A DNA stretch of 64,000 nucleotides from Labrys miyagiensis. Lineage in GTDB: Bacteria > Pseudomonadota > Alphaproteobacteria > Rhizobiales > Labraceae. The translations under genes and the position numbers were made by a program. The stretch is taken from positions 62,001 to 126,000 of the forward strand of contig NZ_BSPC01000023.1 of assembly GCF_030160835.1 (NCBI RefSeq), written 5' to 3'. The notes beneath the pieces are model-generated. The model made no database searches, was not told where the DNA came from, and saw only the letters and a list, made by a program, of their open reading frames with translations. Positions 41,555 to 51,086 of this stretch are shown piece by piece (the first letter of the stretch is position 1; the number at the start of each line of letters is the position of its first letter).

Positions 41555-44500
41555 TTACGCCTCCCCGGCCACCGGTTCAGCTTTCACCACTGCTTCCTTC
41601 TTCCGCCCCGCCCCAGTCAGCAAGCGTAGCGTCACATAGAACACCGGCGTGAGGAACAGGCCGAAGAAGGTCACGCCCAGCATGCCGAAGAACACTGCCG
41701 TGCCGAGTGCCTGGCGCATCTCGGCGCCCGGACCGGTGGCGATCAGCAACGGCACCACGCCGAGGATGAAGGCGAAGGCCGTCATCAGGATGGGACGCAG
41801 GCGCAGGCGGCAGGCCTCGACAACCGCATCGATCGGCGACTTGCCCTCGTTCGCCTCCGCCTCGCGAGCGAACTCGACGATCAGGATGGCGTTCTTGGCG
41901 GCGAGGCCCACCAGCACGATCAGGCCGATCTGCGTGAGGATGTTGTTGTCCATGCCGCGCAGCATCACGCCCAGAAGTGCGGAGAGCACCGCCATCGGCA
42001 CGATCAGGATGATGGCGAGCGGCAACGACCAGCTCTCATATTGCGCCGCCAGCACCAGGAAGACGAACAGCACCGACAGGCCGAAGATGAAGATCGCCGT
42101 ATTACCGGTGGCGCGCTCCTGGAAGGCAAGGTCGGTCCACTGGAAGCTGGTGCCCTGCGGCAGGGTGGCTTGGGCGAGCTTCTCCATCTCGTCCAGCGCC
42201 TGCGCCGTCGAGGTGCCGGGGCCGGCATTGCCTTGCAGTGGAACCGAGGGATACATGTTGTAGCGCTGGATCAACTGGGGACCGGAAACCTCCTTGATCT
42301 CGACCAGAGTGCCGAGCGGCACCAGCGCGCCGCTGGAGGAGCGGACCCTCAGCCCGGCGATCTGGTCGGTATCGTTGCGGAAGCGCTGATCAGCCTGCGC
42401 CTGAACCTGGTAGACACGTCCGAACGCGTTGAAGTCGTTGACATAGGCGGTGCCGAGATTCTGCTGCAGCGTATCGAAGATGTTGGAGATGGGAACGTTG
42501 AGGATCTCGGCCTTCTGACGATCGATGTTGAGGAAGATCTGGGGCGAATTGGCGGAAAACGTGGTGAAGACACCAGCCAGCTTCGGATCGGACCGCGCCT
42601 TGCCCATCATCTCATAGGCCGAGCCCAGCACGCGCTGGATGTCGGAGCCTAGCCTTTCCTGGAGCTGCAGCTTGAAGCCGCCGGCATTGCCGATGCCGCG
42701 CACGGGCGGCGGTGGAATGGCGATGATGAAGGCTTCCTGGATCACCTGCATGCGGCCGAAGAGATCCTTGATGATCTTGTCAGCCGTCAGCCCCTGCTTG
42801 ATACGCTCGTCAAACGGCTTGAACGGCACGAAGATGGCGGCCGAGTTGGTGGCGTTGGTGAAGGTCGCCGCCGAAAAGCCGGCAAAGGCTACCGCATCCT
42901 GCGCGCCAGGCGTCGCCTGCGCGATCTCGGAAACACGCTTGGTGACGGCATCGGTGCGCGAGAGCGAGGCGCCATCCGGCAACTGCACGACGACGATGGC
43001 ATAGCCCTGGTCGAGCGTCGGGATGAAGCCTTGCGGCACTTTCTGCGCCACCCAGACGGTGGCGGCGAGGAGGCCGGCATAGATCGGCAACATGATGATC
43101 TTGCGCCGCACCACCCGGTTGACGCCGTGGGCATAGCCATTGGCCAGCCCTTCGAAGCCGCGATTGAAACCGCCGGCCAGGCTGTTGCCGAGGCGGGAAA
43201 GAGGATTTCGCGGCGGCGCATGGCCGTGCGGCTTGAGCAGGATGGCGGCCAGTGCGGGTGAGAGAGTGAGCGAGATGAAGGCCGAGATGAAGGTCGAGAC
43301 CGCAATCGTCAGCGCGAACTGCCGATAGAACTGACCTGAAATGCCGGGAATGAAGGCGGTTGGAATGAAGACCGCGCCCAACACCAGGGCGATGGCGATC
43401 ACGGCCGTGCCGACCTGGTCCATGGTCTCGTGGGCCGCATCCCTTGGCGACATGCCCAGAGAGATGTTTCGCTCGACATTCTCGACGACCACGATGGCGT
43501 CGTCGACCACGATGCCGATGGCCAGCACCATGCCGAACAGGGTCAGCGTGTTCAGAGAAAAGCCGAAAGCCGCCATCACGGCGCAAGTGCCGATCAGCGA
43601 CACCGGGATGGCGATGACGGGGATGAGCGCCGTGCGCCAGCTCTGCAGGAAGACGATGATCACCAGCACGACGAGGATCACGGCCTCGCCCAGCGTATGG
43701 TAGACGGCGTTGACGGACTCCGCGATGAAGGTGGTGGGGTTATAGACGATCTTGTAGGCCACCCCCGGCGGGAAGGACTGCTTCAGCTCCTCCATCTTCT
43801 TGATGATCTCGTCGGCCGCCTGAAGCGCATTGGTGCCGGGGCGCTGGAAGATCGCCAGCGCCACGGCTGGCTTGCCGTCGAGATAGGAGTTGGTGACATA
43901 GTCCTGCGCACCGAGCTCGACGCGCGCCACATCCTGCACACGCACGAGCTGGCCGTTCGGTGTCGAGCGCACGATCACCCGCCGGAACTGGGCGACATCC
44001 TGGAAGCGGCCCTGCGTGTTGACCGTGATCTGGAAGGCGGCGCCGGATGTCGTCGGCTCCTGGCCGATGGCGCCGCTGGAGACCTGCACGTTCTGCGCCT
44101 GGATGGCCTGCACCACGTCCGACGAGGTCAGGCCATAGCTCGCCAGCTTGTCGGGGTCGAGCCAGACACGCAGGCTGTATTGGCGCTCGCCGAAGATGGT
44201 GAGGTCGCCCACGCCATCGAGACGCAAGAGGTCGTCGCGTACATTGTTGCGGGCATAGTTGGAGATGTAGAGCTGGTCGTAGCGGTCATCCGGCGAGAGC
44301 ATGTGGATGACCATCATCAAATCGGGCGAGGATTTCAGCGTCGTCACGCCGAGGCGCCTGACATCATCGGGCAGGCGGGGGGTCGCGATGGCGACGCGGT
44401 TCTGCACCAGCACCTGCGCGGTATCGAGATCCGTGCCGAGCTTGAAGGTGATGGTCAGCGACATGCTGCCGTCATTGGAGGCATAGGAGGACATGTAGAG

Positions 44501-44731
44501 CATGTTCTCGACGCCGTTGACCTGCTGTTCCAGCGGCGTCGCCACCGTGGCGGCCACCGTTTCGGCATTGGCGCCCGGATAGGTCGCCCGCACCACGATG
44601 GTGGGTGGCGCGATCTCCGGATATTGCGCCACCGGCAGGCCGAGATAGGCGATGCCGCCCACCAGCACGATGACAATGGCAAGCACCGCCGCGAAGATCG
44701 GGCGATCAACGAAGAAATGGGAAAATTTCAT
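41555..44731 (-). CDS. RND multidrug efflux permease (HAE1 family)
   Basis: A 1058-residue AcrB/MexB/BepE-type inner-membrane pump. It begins [20 protein letters not shown]. Proton-relay aspartates are in [13 protein letters not shown], and the last membrane block has [20 protein letters not shown]. The two large periplasmic porter loops are present, so the protein is intact. It exports drugs, bile salts or plant phenolics with the adjacent adaptor and an outer-membrane channel not encoded here. It begins 11 bases after the adaptor gene. Confidence 0.95.
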   Translation of the reverse strand: MKFSHFFVDRPIFAAVLAIVIVLVGGIAYLGLPVAQYPEIAPPTIVVRATYPGANAETVAATVATPLEQQVNGVENMLYMSSYASNDGSMSLTITFKLGTDLDTAQVLVQNRVAIATPRLPDDVRRLGVTTLKSSPDLMMVIHMLSPDDRYDQLYISNYARNNVRDDLLRLDGVGDLTIFGERQYSLRVWLDPDKLASYGLTSSDVVQAIQAQNVQVSSGAIGQEPTTSGAAFQITVNTQGRFQDVAQFRRVIVRSTPNGQLVRVQDVARVELGAQDYVTNSYLDGKPAVALAIFQRPGTNALQAADEIIKKMEELKQSFPPGVAYKIVYNPTTFIAESVNAVYHTLGEAVILVVLVIIVFLQSWRTALIPVIAIPVSLIGTCAVMAAFGFSLNTLTLFGMVLAIGIVVDDAIVVVENVERNISLGMSPRDAAHETMDQVGTAVIAIALVLGAVFIPTAFIPGISGQFYRQFALTIAVSTFISAFISLTLSPALAAILLKPHGHAPPRNPLSRLGNSLAGGFNRGFEGLANGYAHGVNRVVRRKIIMLPIYAGLLAATVWVAQKVPQGFIPTLDQGYAIVVVQLPDGASLSRTDAVTKRVSEIAQATPGAQDAVAFAGFSAATFTNATNSAAIFVPFKPFDERIKQGLTADKIIKDLFGRMQVIQEAFIIAIPPPPVRGIGNAGGFKLQLQERLGSDIQRVLGSAYEMMGKARSDPKLAGVFTTFSANSPQIFLNIDRQKAEILNVPISNIFDTLQQNLGTAYVNDFNAFGRVYQVQAQADQRFRNDTDQIAGLRVRSSSGALVPLGTLVEIKEVSGPQLIQRYNMYPSVPLQGNAGPGTSTAQALDEMEKLAQATLPQGTSFQWTDLAFQERATGNTAIFIFGLSVLFVFLVLAAQYESWSLPLAIILIVPMAVLSALLGVMLRGMDNNILTQIGLIVLVGLAAKNAILIVEFAREAEANEGKSPIDAVVEACRLRLRPILMTAFAFILGVVPLLIATGPGAEMRQALGTAVFFGMLGVTFFGLFLTPVFYVTLRLLTGAGRKKEAVVKAEPVAGEA

Positions 44732-44742
44732 CGACCCCGCCC

Positions 44743-45906
44743 TCAATTGGCCATGCTTGCCACCGCCACGGGCGGCAGCGTCATCAGCTTGGGATCGACC
44801 TTGATGCCTGGCCGCACGCGCATCAGGCCGTTGACGACGATGGTCTCATCGCCCTTCAGGCCCACGCGGATGACGCGGTAACCATCGACGCGCGAGCCCA
44901 CGCGCACGGGCTGCAGCGAGATGGTGTTATCCGCGCCCACGACATAAACGACGCGGCGGTCCTGATCGGAGCCGATCGCGTCCTCGGGCACCAACACGCC
45001 CTTGTACTTGTCCGAGCCGAGGATGCGGATGCGGCCGAACAGGCCCGGCACCAGCGAGAGATCCTTGTTGTCGAGTATGGCGCGCGCCCGGATGGTGCCG
45101 CTGGCATTGTCGAGACGGTTGTCGGTGAAGTCGAGATGGCCCTTGTGGGTGGGCTCGTTCTCATCCGAGGTCGCCACCAGTACTTCGTTGAGAGCACCAT
45201 CGTTCGAGGTGCGCAACGAGCCGGTCGAGAGCTTCTGATATGCGAGGAAGGAACGCTCATCGACGTCGAAATAGAAATTGATCGGATCCATCGACACGAT
45301 GTTGGAGAGCACGGTGTCGTTGGCATTGACGAGATTGCCGAGGGAGACCAGGTGGCGCGACATCCGGCCGGCGATGGGCGCGCGGATCTCAGTGAACTGC
45401 AGGTCGAGCTTGGCGCGGTTCAGCGTCGCTTGCGCACGGTTGACATCGGCCTGCGCGGTGGCAAGCGTCTGCGCGCGCTCATCATAGATCTGGCCGGTGA
45501 TGTTGCCCGATTTGCGCAGGTTCTCGGCACGGGCGACATCGCCCTGCGCAAAATCCACCCGCGCCTTGGCGGATTCCAAGCTGGCCTGCGCTTCGTCGAG
45601 CGCCGCCTGGTAGGGGCGCTGGTCGATAGTGAAGAGCAGGTCGCCGGGCTTGACGACGCTTCCGTCGGTGAAATTGATCTTGTCGACATATCCGGAGACA
45701 CGGGCACGGATATCGACCTGGTCCACCGGCTCGAAGCGGCCGATGAAGTCGTCATATTCGACGACGTCCTTCACCACCGGCTTGGCGACGGTGACGGGTG
45801 GCGGCGGAGCGTCCTGTGCCCTGCCCGGCTGGGATGCGCCCAGAAAAGCCAACACAACCAGAGCGCTCCAGGCGATCTGCCGCCCGGTACCGGTAACCTG
45901 CCTCAT
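44743..45906 (-). CDS. RND efflux periplasmic adaptor (membrane fusion protein)
   Basis: A 387-residue adaptor of the AcrA/MexA family. The signal-like N-terminus ends near GRAQ. The lipoyl half-motif RARVSGYVDKINFTDGSVVK is near residue 70, the alpha-hairpin follows (LDEAQASLESAKARVDFAQG), then the beta-barrel and the membrane-proximal domain. It lacks a lipobox Cys, so it is not AcrA-type lipidated. The start at 45906 has GGGGGAT upstream. It forms an operon with the RND permease. Confidence 0.93.
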   Translation of the reverse strand: MRQVTGTGRQIAWSALVVLAFLGASQPGRAQDAPPPPVTVAKPVVKDVVEYDDFIGRFEPVDQVDIRARVSGYVDKINFTDGSVVKPGDLLFTIDQRPYQAALDEAQASLESAKARVDFAQGDVARAENLRKSGNITGQIYDERAQTLATAQADVNRAQATLNRAKLDLQFTEIRAPIAGRMSRHLVSLGNLVNANDTVLSNIVSMDPINFYFDVDERSFLAYQKLSTGSLRTSNDGALNEVLVATSDENEPTHKGHLDFTDNRLDNASGTIRARAILDNKDLSLVPGLFGRIRILGSDKYKGVLVPEDAIGSDQDRRVVYVVGADNTISLQPVRVGSRVDGYRVIRVGLKGDETIVVNGLMRVRPGIKVDPKLMTLPPVAVASMAN

Positions 45907-46090
45907 GATATCCCCCGTACGATGCCGGCTCTCGCCGACTGGCCAAGTACCCTTTTCGCAACAAGTCCGTGTTCGGAACCATGGCGGGCCCCCGCCTGCC
46001 ATGGAACAAGGGGGTATCGGCCCTGCGGCCTTGCCCCCGTTAGCGGCGCTTCGGGCGCCGACGAAACGCCGATCCCGAGCCCATTATCGT

Positions 46091-46327
46091 CTAGAAGCGG
46101 TGACGGCCATGATGGCGGTTGTTCCAGTCATGCCAGTTCTGGCCATCCGGCGCCTCCTGGATGGCTTCGTCGCAGGCGCCGAAGAAACGATACCAGGGCA
46201 GGATGCATTCCATCCGGGCATTCTCGGCATAGTCCCGGCTCTGATAGCGCGGCGCGGCCTGGGATTGTCCGGCTAGGCCATACAGCCCGCCGATGACAAT
46301 CGTGCCGGCCATAATCAGCTTCTTCAT
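46091..46327 (-). CDS. Small secreted His/Trp-rich protein, unknown function
   Basis: A 78-residue protein with a signal peptide of about 24 residues (MKKLIMAGTIVIGGLYGLAG to QAA). The mature part contains MECILPWYRFFGACDEAIQE, with two Cys that could pair, and a tail rich in His and Arg. Periplasmic location is likely. It does not match a family I know. Confidence 0.6.
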   Translation of the reverse strand: MKKLIMAGTIVIGGLYGLAGQSQAAPRYQSRDYAENARMECILPWYRFFGACDEAIQEAPDGQNWHDWNNRHHGRHRF

Positions 46328-46546
46328 ATCGGTACCCTGAAAATTGCTACAACTTCAAACGTTCTATCCGAACATTAGAGTAGCAAGATGGCAGGGGCAA
46401 TCTTGTCTGCAGTCTCGGCGGGAAACCAATATTGGATGCAACCATGGCCGCGACTTCTGGCCAAGGGGGCCGGATGACCGCCCCATTGGCGAGAAGCGCC
46501 GATAAGGCTATCCTCGCGGCAACATCAACAAGACCGGGACACGCTC

Positions 46547-46852
46547 GTGGCTTCCTTCCTCAAATCCCTCTCTTCCCTGTTCGGCGGCCGCGATTCGGGC
46601 GGCGGTGCCCCGGCGGCCGCGCCCAAAGGCGATGGCGAGGAATATAACGGCTTCATCGTGCGCCCCGCCCCCTACAAGGAAGGCGGCCAGTACCAGACCT
46701 GCGGTTTTGTGGAAAAGGAGATCGGCGGCGAATTGAAGAGCCACAAATTCATCCGCGCCGACCGTTTCGCCAGCCTCGATGACGCCGTGCAGTTCTCGCT
46801 GACCAAGGGCAAGCAGCTGATCGACGAGCAGGGCGAAGGCCTGTTTCGATAA
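46547..46852 (+). CDS. HlyU-family protein
   Basis: A 101-residue protein with the HlyU pattern: EEYNGFIVRPAPYKEGGQYQ, then HKFIRADRFASLDDAVQFSL and KQLIDEQGEGLF at the C-terminus. HlyU is named as a transcription activator in Vibrio but alphaproteobacterial members are mostly uncharacterised. The start is GTG at 46547, in the usual place for the family. It lies just before the tRNA-Arg gene. Confidence 0.82.
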   Translation: MASFLKSLSSLFGGRDSGGGAPAAAPKGDGEEYNGFIVRPAPYKEGGQYQTCGFVEKEIGGELKSHKFIRADRFASLDDAVQFSLTKGKQLIDEQGEGLFR

Positions 46853-46937
46853 AGTATGAAAAAAGCGCATAAAGCGCTTGCATCCCCGGACGCCCTTGGC
46901 TATCAGGGCGCCTCGGAAGCGTTCGCCGCTTCCCCGC

Positions 46938-47014
46938 GCGCCCGTAGCTCAGCTGGATAGAGCATCAGACTACGAATCTGAGGGTCAGAGGTTCGAATCC
47001 TTTCGGGCGCGCCA
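46938..47014 (+). tRNA. tRNA-Arg (ACG)
   Basis: A 77-base cloverleaf with encoded CCA. The acceptor is GCGCCCG/CGGGCGC and the anticodon stem-loop is TCAGA-CTACGAA-TCTGA, giving anticodon ACG, which reads CGN Arg codons after deamination to inosine. Accessory DNA begins soon after its 3' end. Confidence 0.96.
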
Positions 47015-47088
47015 TACTCATTTCCATCATGAAACACCGATCTTGGTCACGGAATCGCCGTTCCGTCGCACGTTTTCCATCGGGCACT

Positions 47089-47190
47089 AGAGCAAAGCGC
47101 GTTTAGGCGCAAACGCTGCTTTGCTCTAACTCTTTGTTTCGACGCGTCTTTGCGATTCTTGCCGGGTCCGTCAAATCGCAAAACGCTTTA
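47089..47190 (-). repeat. Dispersed intergenic repeat family A, copy 4
   Basis: Runs from TAGAGCAAAGCGCGTTTAGG to GTCAAATCGCAAAACGCTTT, in the same orientation as copy 3. It separates the tRNA-Arg from the SABATH methyltransferase gene. Confidence 0.87.
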
Positions 47191-47224
47191 GCCTTCAAAT
47201 TGTATGGGCCTGGCTTTAATTTAT

Positions 47225-48304
47225 TCATTCCCGAACGAGCACCAACGCAGCGAGCGGAATCATCATCTTCTCTGGCGATAAAGCCAGCCTCTGCGCCATT
47301 CCCGTCTCCATCCGAGCTTCAAACGCCGCCGCGCGTGGATCGGCCGCCCCTCCTGACAAACTCGATGCCAGCGTGGGGAGCACGGATGCGGAGGAAAATG
47401 CCGCCCATTTGGCTCCGAAAGCACGGGCGTTGCCGTCGGCGGCGAATGCTTCCCAGATTCTATCCTCGCCCTCGAAAATCTCGATGTGATTAAGCGACAG
47501 CTCGGGAATACGGCCGTTAGCGAAAGGATCGCAGAATTCCATCCTAGTCCTGCCCACCGTGGGAATAGCCATTCGAGCCTTCTCCTCCGGCAGGATCAGC
47601 CCCTCATCTGCCAAGGCGCAGAGCGTCTCGTACATCGCGGCGAGGAGAGGTCCGTAGCCGAAATTGCCGTCGTCGGTGCGGGCCATCGTCAAGATGACGA
47701 GACGGCCGCCAGGCAGCAATTCCTTACTTCGCTGGTGTAGGAACGTTGCCCAGTCCTCGGCAGCTTGTCTGGCGTAGGCAGCACGCGCGTTCTCGTCTCG
47801 GCTGCACGCGATCTGCACGTGATCCAGGATCATCGCCGGCGTCCGGCTGAGCCACTGCACGGCCCACCCACTCCAACCGAGCGAAACGCTAGCCGGAGGC
47901 AACACCTGTTCGTAAAACGAGCGGCCGACAGCACTTGCGAAAACCGCGGGATCACCGCGAAGGTAGCTCGCGGGATCGCCGTCGAGCAGTTGGAACAGAG
48001 CCGAAAAATCGTTGCCCGGAAGATCCGTGTGTACCACCGACAACGGGCGGGAGCCGCCCACGCGCGACCGCAAGACCTCGATGGCCGCCGACATGGGAAC
48101 GAGCGAATTGCGACCTTGAGACGAGCCATAGTCAGCAACGATGACAGGCGCTCCGTCATCCGTCGGCAGCGAGGCGCCGTAAGCGGCCTTTTTCAACAGA
48201 GCCAGAGCGGGCACCGCTCCTGTGGCCTGAACCGACGATTTCCGGTTGTACTCTCCGTGTCCTTCCATCGGGGCCGGACCTGCGAGATTTGCATCCTCGT
48301 TCAT
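47225..48304 (-). CDS. SABATH-family carboxyl methyltransferase-like protein
   Basis: A 359-residue SAM-dependent methyltransferase with the hallmarks of the plant SABATH family (Methyltransf_7). It has GHGEYNRKSSVQ near residue 15, the SAM motif VIVADYGSSQGRNSL near 53, TDLPGNDFSALFQLL near 93, and SGWAVQWLSRTP near 146, which matches the plant HWLSxVP segment. Plant members methylate salicylate, jasmonate, indole-acetate or gibberellins. The bacterial substrate is unknown; a plant hormone or similar acid is inference. The start at 48304 is not firmly fixed. Confidence 0.83.
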   Translation of the reverse strand: MNEDANLAGPAPMEGHGEYNRKSSVQATGAVPALALLKKAAYGASLPTDDGAPVIVADYGSSQGRNSLVPMSAAIEVLRSRVGGSRPLSVVHTDLPGNDFSALFQLLDGDPASYLRGDPAVFASAVGRSFYEQVLPPASVSLGWSGWAVQWLSRTPAMILDHVQIACSRDENARAAYARQAAEDWATFLHQRSKELLPGGRLVILTMARTDDGNFGYGPLLAAMYETLCALADEGLILPEEKARMAIPTVGRTRMEFCDPFANGRIPELSLNHIEIFEGEDRIWEAFAADGNARAFGAKWAAFSSASVLPTLASSLSGGAADPRAAAFEARMETGMAQRLALSPEKMMIPLAALVLVRE

Positions 48305-48403
48305 GACGATTTTCTCAACGAATTCAGTTCTGTCGATACGATTTTATCCTGTCATGCGCGTAGTTCTCGAGAAACAAGGTGCGTCGGGCCAGAGGCTTGT
48401 CCT

Positions 48404-48667
48404 TCAAGCCTCGACAAATACGATATTGTCTTTGATCGGTTCACGGCCGACATGGACCTTGTTCATCGGATAGTCCGGGTCCGCATAACCAATCGCCAGT
48501 CCACACAGTATCGTCAGTTCCGCCGGGATAGCCAGTTTGCTTCGCAGGACATCCGGGTATCCTGCGACGGAAACTTGGACGCAAGAACCCAAGCCTCGCT
48601 CCGACAACGCCAGGAGCGAGGTCTGCGGGGGCATTCCCACACTCAAGGCGTCGGCGGGGGCAAGGTC
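48404..48667 (-). pseudogene. C-terminal fragment of a nitroreductase
   Basis: The frame reads LLALSERGLGSCVQVSVAGY then PDVLRSKLAIPAELTILCGL and AIGYADPDYPMNKVHVGREP, which is the last third of an FMN nitroreductase. A stop at 48668 and the loss of all N-terminal sequence, including the Arg-Arg FMN-binding start, show that the gene is truncated. Repeat E1 lies just upstream. Confidence 0.65.
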
Positions 48668-48734
48668 CTACGCATTACGGTGACACTGCATTTAATTCCT
48701 TCGTCATTGATCCAAGCGTCGACCAATCCTCCAT

Positions 48735-48812
48735 TTTTGGAATTATATCGCACAAACAATGACATGGTAGTGCCCAGGTTTATCCTCTCCCGCGCGCCAT
48801 TTATCTCTTTGA
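48735..48812 (+). repeat. Repeat family E, copy 1
   Basis: About 75 bases similar to 51868-51936, including AGTGCCCAG, TTTATC and GCGCGCCATTT in the same order. By eye roughly 70 percent alike. The two copies are in direct orientation 3.1 kb apart. Confidence 0.6.
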
Positions 48813-48892
48813 AATCACTAAGATTTTCAGCATCTCGGGAATCGAGAGGCTCGCGCTGATATTCGAAAAGGTAACGAAAAGGTGACAACGCC

Positions 48893-49010
48893 GGGTCGCC
48901 GTCACCTTTTGACCTTGCTCGATATTGTCGAGCCAGCGCGAATAGTCCTTGGCGTGCAGGTTTAACGGCATGCGGTTGTGGATTTGGCCCACAAGCGAGT
49001 TTGGCGGGGG
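48893..49010 (-). pseudogene. Fragment of an SOS-response-associated peptidase (SRAP/YedK-like)
   Basis: The minus strand reads VGQIHNRMPLNLHAKDYSRW followed by LD, which matches the conserved IHNRMPVIL...DYxRWL end of SRAP domain proteins that crosslink to abasic DNA. Only some 25 residues can be aligned; the catalytic N-terminus is missing. A weak call because the fragment is short. Confidence 0.45.
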
Positions 49011-49085
49011 TCTAACTCTTAGCTAATTCAGGTTGTGTTCAGCAGGGCAGTGCAATGATGGCGCTAACATCATTGGGAGGTTCCC

Positions 49086-49412
49086 ATGCCCCGCTTACGT
49101 CTGATTGGTTTGGCCGTTGGGGCGGCAACCGCCGCTCTCACCTCTGCCGCGACTGCCGGTCCACTCGTCCCCCCTTTGCTTCTTGATAGCAACGTCGGAG
49201 CCACGCAAGTTCAATATTATTCAATGTACGGCTGCCCACCGGGTTATAGAGTTACCAGCTATGGTGGCTGTAAGCTGAGCCATTATCTGCGCCGGCATCC
49301 GTATCAAAGGCCAGATTATTACGGTTACTACCGGTACAACCGACCGCACTACTATCATCGGTATTATTACAACCCCTACAATTCGAACGAGGATGGCGAT
49401 TGGAATGATTGA
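49086..49412 (+). CDS. Small secreted Tyr-rich protein
   Basis: A 108-residue protein with a signal peptide ending about TSAATAG (residue 24). The mature sequence has MYGCPPGYRVTSYGGCKL, two Cys likely paired, then a Tyr/His/Arg-rich tail ending in an acidic cluster. Short proteins with GCxxGYR...GxC are common in rhizobia but have no known role. The ATG follows GGGAGG. Base composition is more AT-rich than the chromosome around it. Confidence 0.65.
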   Translation: MPRLRLIGLAVGAATAALTSAATAGPLVPPLLLDSNVGATQVQYYSMYGCPPGYRVTSYGGCKLSHYLRRHPYQRPDYYGYYRYNRPHYYHRYYYNPYNSNEDGDWND

Positions 49413-49485
49413 CGGACGCATCTCTCGCGCGTCCACTTTTTTCCTTCTTAATTCTGTGGGGCTGGGGAGCCACAAGGAGAAATTC

Positions 49486-50061
49486 ATGCTTCGCACCAGC
49501 AACCTGACGACCATCGCCAAACTTGCATCGGCCGCCCTGTTGGGCGTTTCCCTAGTCGTCACCCCGGTTCTTGCCAACAACGGCAAGGGAGGCGGCAATG
49601 GCGGTGGGAACGGCAATGGTGGAGGAAACGGCAATGGAGGCGGTCATGCTCATAGCCACGACGCCGCCTCTGCATCCACCAATTCGGGCAGTCATGCCAA
49701 GACCGGCCAGGATGCGATCAAGCGGCGTGCACGTACTTTCGGCAAGTTGAACGGCTTCCTGCATGCCTCGCCATCCGCTCTGAAGCATGCCTCGCCCAAG
49801 TCCGAGGTCGGCAAGGTCGCGACTGTCTATGCGGGTCTTCTTCAAAACTATCTTTCGCCCGCCCAAGGTACTACCGCTCCAACGGCCGATCAGGTAAGGG
49901 CTGCCCTTGCGGCCGCGGCGAACAAGCCTCTCTCGATTGCCGTGATCGAGGCCGTCAACGCCAAGCTTGCGGCGACCAATCCAAACCTGGCGACAGAGAT
50001 TTCGGCCTATAATGGCGGGGCGTCCGGCCTGGCAACGGACATCTACAAGGCAGCACCATAA
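49486..50061 (+). CDS. Secreted protein with Gly/Asn repeat and helical domain
   Basis: A 191-residue protein with a signal peptide ending PVLAN (about residue 31). A Gly/Asn run (GGGNGGGNGNGGGNGNGGG) is followed by a helical domain with IKRRARTFGKLNGFLHASPS and VIEAVNAKLAATNPNLATEI. The ATG has AAGGAGA upstream. The Gly-rich part may act as a flexible linker or adhesin spacer. Family unknown. Confidence 0.65.
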   Translation: MLRTSNLTTIAKLASAALLGVSLVVTPVLANNGKGGGNGGGNGNGGGNGNGGGHAHSHDAASASTNSGSHAKTGQDAIKRRARTFGKLNGFLHASPSALKHASPKSEVGKVATVYAGLLQNYLSPAQGTTAPTADQVRAALAAAANKPLSIAVIEAVNAKLAATNPNLATEISAYNGGASGLATDIYKAAP

Positions 50062-50076
50062 CCCACCTGTACAATG

Positions 50077-50102
50077 GCCTCGCTGCCCTTCGGCAGCGAG
50101 GC
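50077..50102 (+). terminator. Hairpin after the Gly/Asn-rich gene
   Basis: A perfect 11-bp stem GCCTCGCTGCC/GGCAGCGAGGC with a 4-base loop, 16 bases after the stop. It lacks a T run, so it may act as a processing or Rho-linked site. Confidence 0.5.
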
Positions 50103-50295
50103 AACCGCGCCCAAAGAAAAACGCCGGCGCTGCCGCGGCGCGTTGCGCCTTGACCATCGCTTAGCGTCCCTAAGCATTGTTTAGTTCCTGAAATAAATCG
50201 CATTGCTAATCGATAAAGTTCTAGTGTTGCCTCAGCGCAACAGCTTTCCTGTGAAAGTTGCGATATTTGATGTAGATCCAGTTCGGGGATCACCC

Positions 50296-51051
50296 ATGAA
50301 TCGCCTTTTACTTGCCGTTGCGGCATCTATGCTTGCCACCACCGCGCTTGCAGCAGATCTCGCGCCTGCGCCGGCCGAACCGGTAGCGCCGGCTGCAGCG
50401 CCATTTAGTTGGACAGGATTCTACGCTGGTGTGAATGCTGGATACGGCTGGGGTAATGCCAGGGACAACGTGTTACCGTCGCCGCCTGGGATATTCCCAG
50501 TGGCGCCTTTCCGCGTGTCCATCGATCCCCGTGGCGCGCTTGGGGGACTCCAGGCCGGATACAATTGGCAAACTGGCAATTTTGTCCTGGGCGGGGAAGC
50601 CGATATTCAGATTGCGGATATTGAGCGCACCGGCCGCATTAGCGGACTGAACGGCAACCCGGCTTGGTTCAATACGACCAGCGAGAAAATTGACGGCTTT
50701 GGCACGGCCCGCTTGCGCGCCGGCTACGCCTTCGACCGACTGCTAGTCTATGCAACCGGCGGCTTGGCATATGGCCATATCAAATACTCGAGCTACACCC
50801 AGTTCGAACCACATGCGGACGTTGAATACCCCGGCGATGCCTCGAAGTGGAAAGCAGGGTGGACAATCGGTGGTGGTCTCGAATACGCCGTCACCGATCA
50901 TTGGACCGTCAGGGGCGAATATCTATACTACGACCTTGGCAAATCCAGCTATCGGGCCGAGCCGCTTGCGGCGCACCCTCCCTTCAACATAAAACACACT
51001 GTTGATGCGGCAGGCAGTATCGGCAGATTGGCCGTAAACTATAAGTTTTAA
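50296..51051 (+). CDS. Omp25/Omp31-like outer-membrane beta-barrel
   Basis: A 251-residue barrel of the alphaproteobacterial Omp25/31 type. The signal peptide ends ATTALAAD, a Pro/Ala linker follows, then FSWTGFYAGVNAGYGWG, the classic first strand. Later strands include FGTARLRAGYAFDRLLVYAT and HWTVRGEYLYYDLGKSSYRA. It ends VNYKF, with the terminal Phe signal. It likely contributes to the outer-membrane surface. A clear terminator follows. Confidence 0.88.
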   Translation: MNRLLLAVAASMLATTALAADLAPAPAEPVAPAAAPFSWTGFYAGVNAGYGWGNARDNVLPSPPGIFPVAPFRVSIDPRGALGGLQAGYNWQTGNFVLGGEADIQIADIERTGRISGLNGNPAWFNTTSEKIDGFGTARLRAGYAFDRLLVYATGGLAYGHIKYSSYTQFEPHADVEYPGDASKWKAGWTIGGGLEYAVTDHWTVRGEYLYYDLGKSSYRAEPLAAHPPFNIKHTVDAAGSIGRLAVNYKF

Positions 51052-51059
51052 ACGTTGAG

Positions 51060-51086
51060 GCCCGGCTTTTGCCGGGCTTTCTTTTT
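51060..51086 (+). terminator. Terminator of the Omp25/31-like gene
   Basis: Stem GCCCGGC/GCCGGGC with loop TTTT, followed by TTTCTTTTT, directly beyond the stop; it also touches the end of the convergent gene at 51085. Confidence 0.85.

Larger units (their letters stand above)
48305..49085. other. Debris region after the SABATH gene
   Basis: No intact gene. It holds a nitroreductase C-terminal fragment, repeat E copy 1 and an SRAP fragment, all described separately. The rest shows no feature. Confidence 0.55.

Noticed and set aside
43430-44881. A 483-codon plus-strand frame opposite the RND permease
   Set aside because: Same kind of shadow: His/Asp/Gly-rich, no recognisable motif, and it covers the conserved 5' half of the RND gene.
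46866-46880. AAAGCGCTT upstream of the tRNA-Arg gene as a further ThuR site
   Set aside because: The flanks are not palindromic, and it lies between a small gene and a tRNA with no link to sugar use.
49576-49645. Tandem GGCAATGGCGGT-like units as a CRISPR or satellite array
   Set aside because: They encode the Gly/Asn run of the secreted protein at 49486; there are no spacers.
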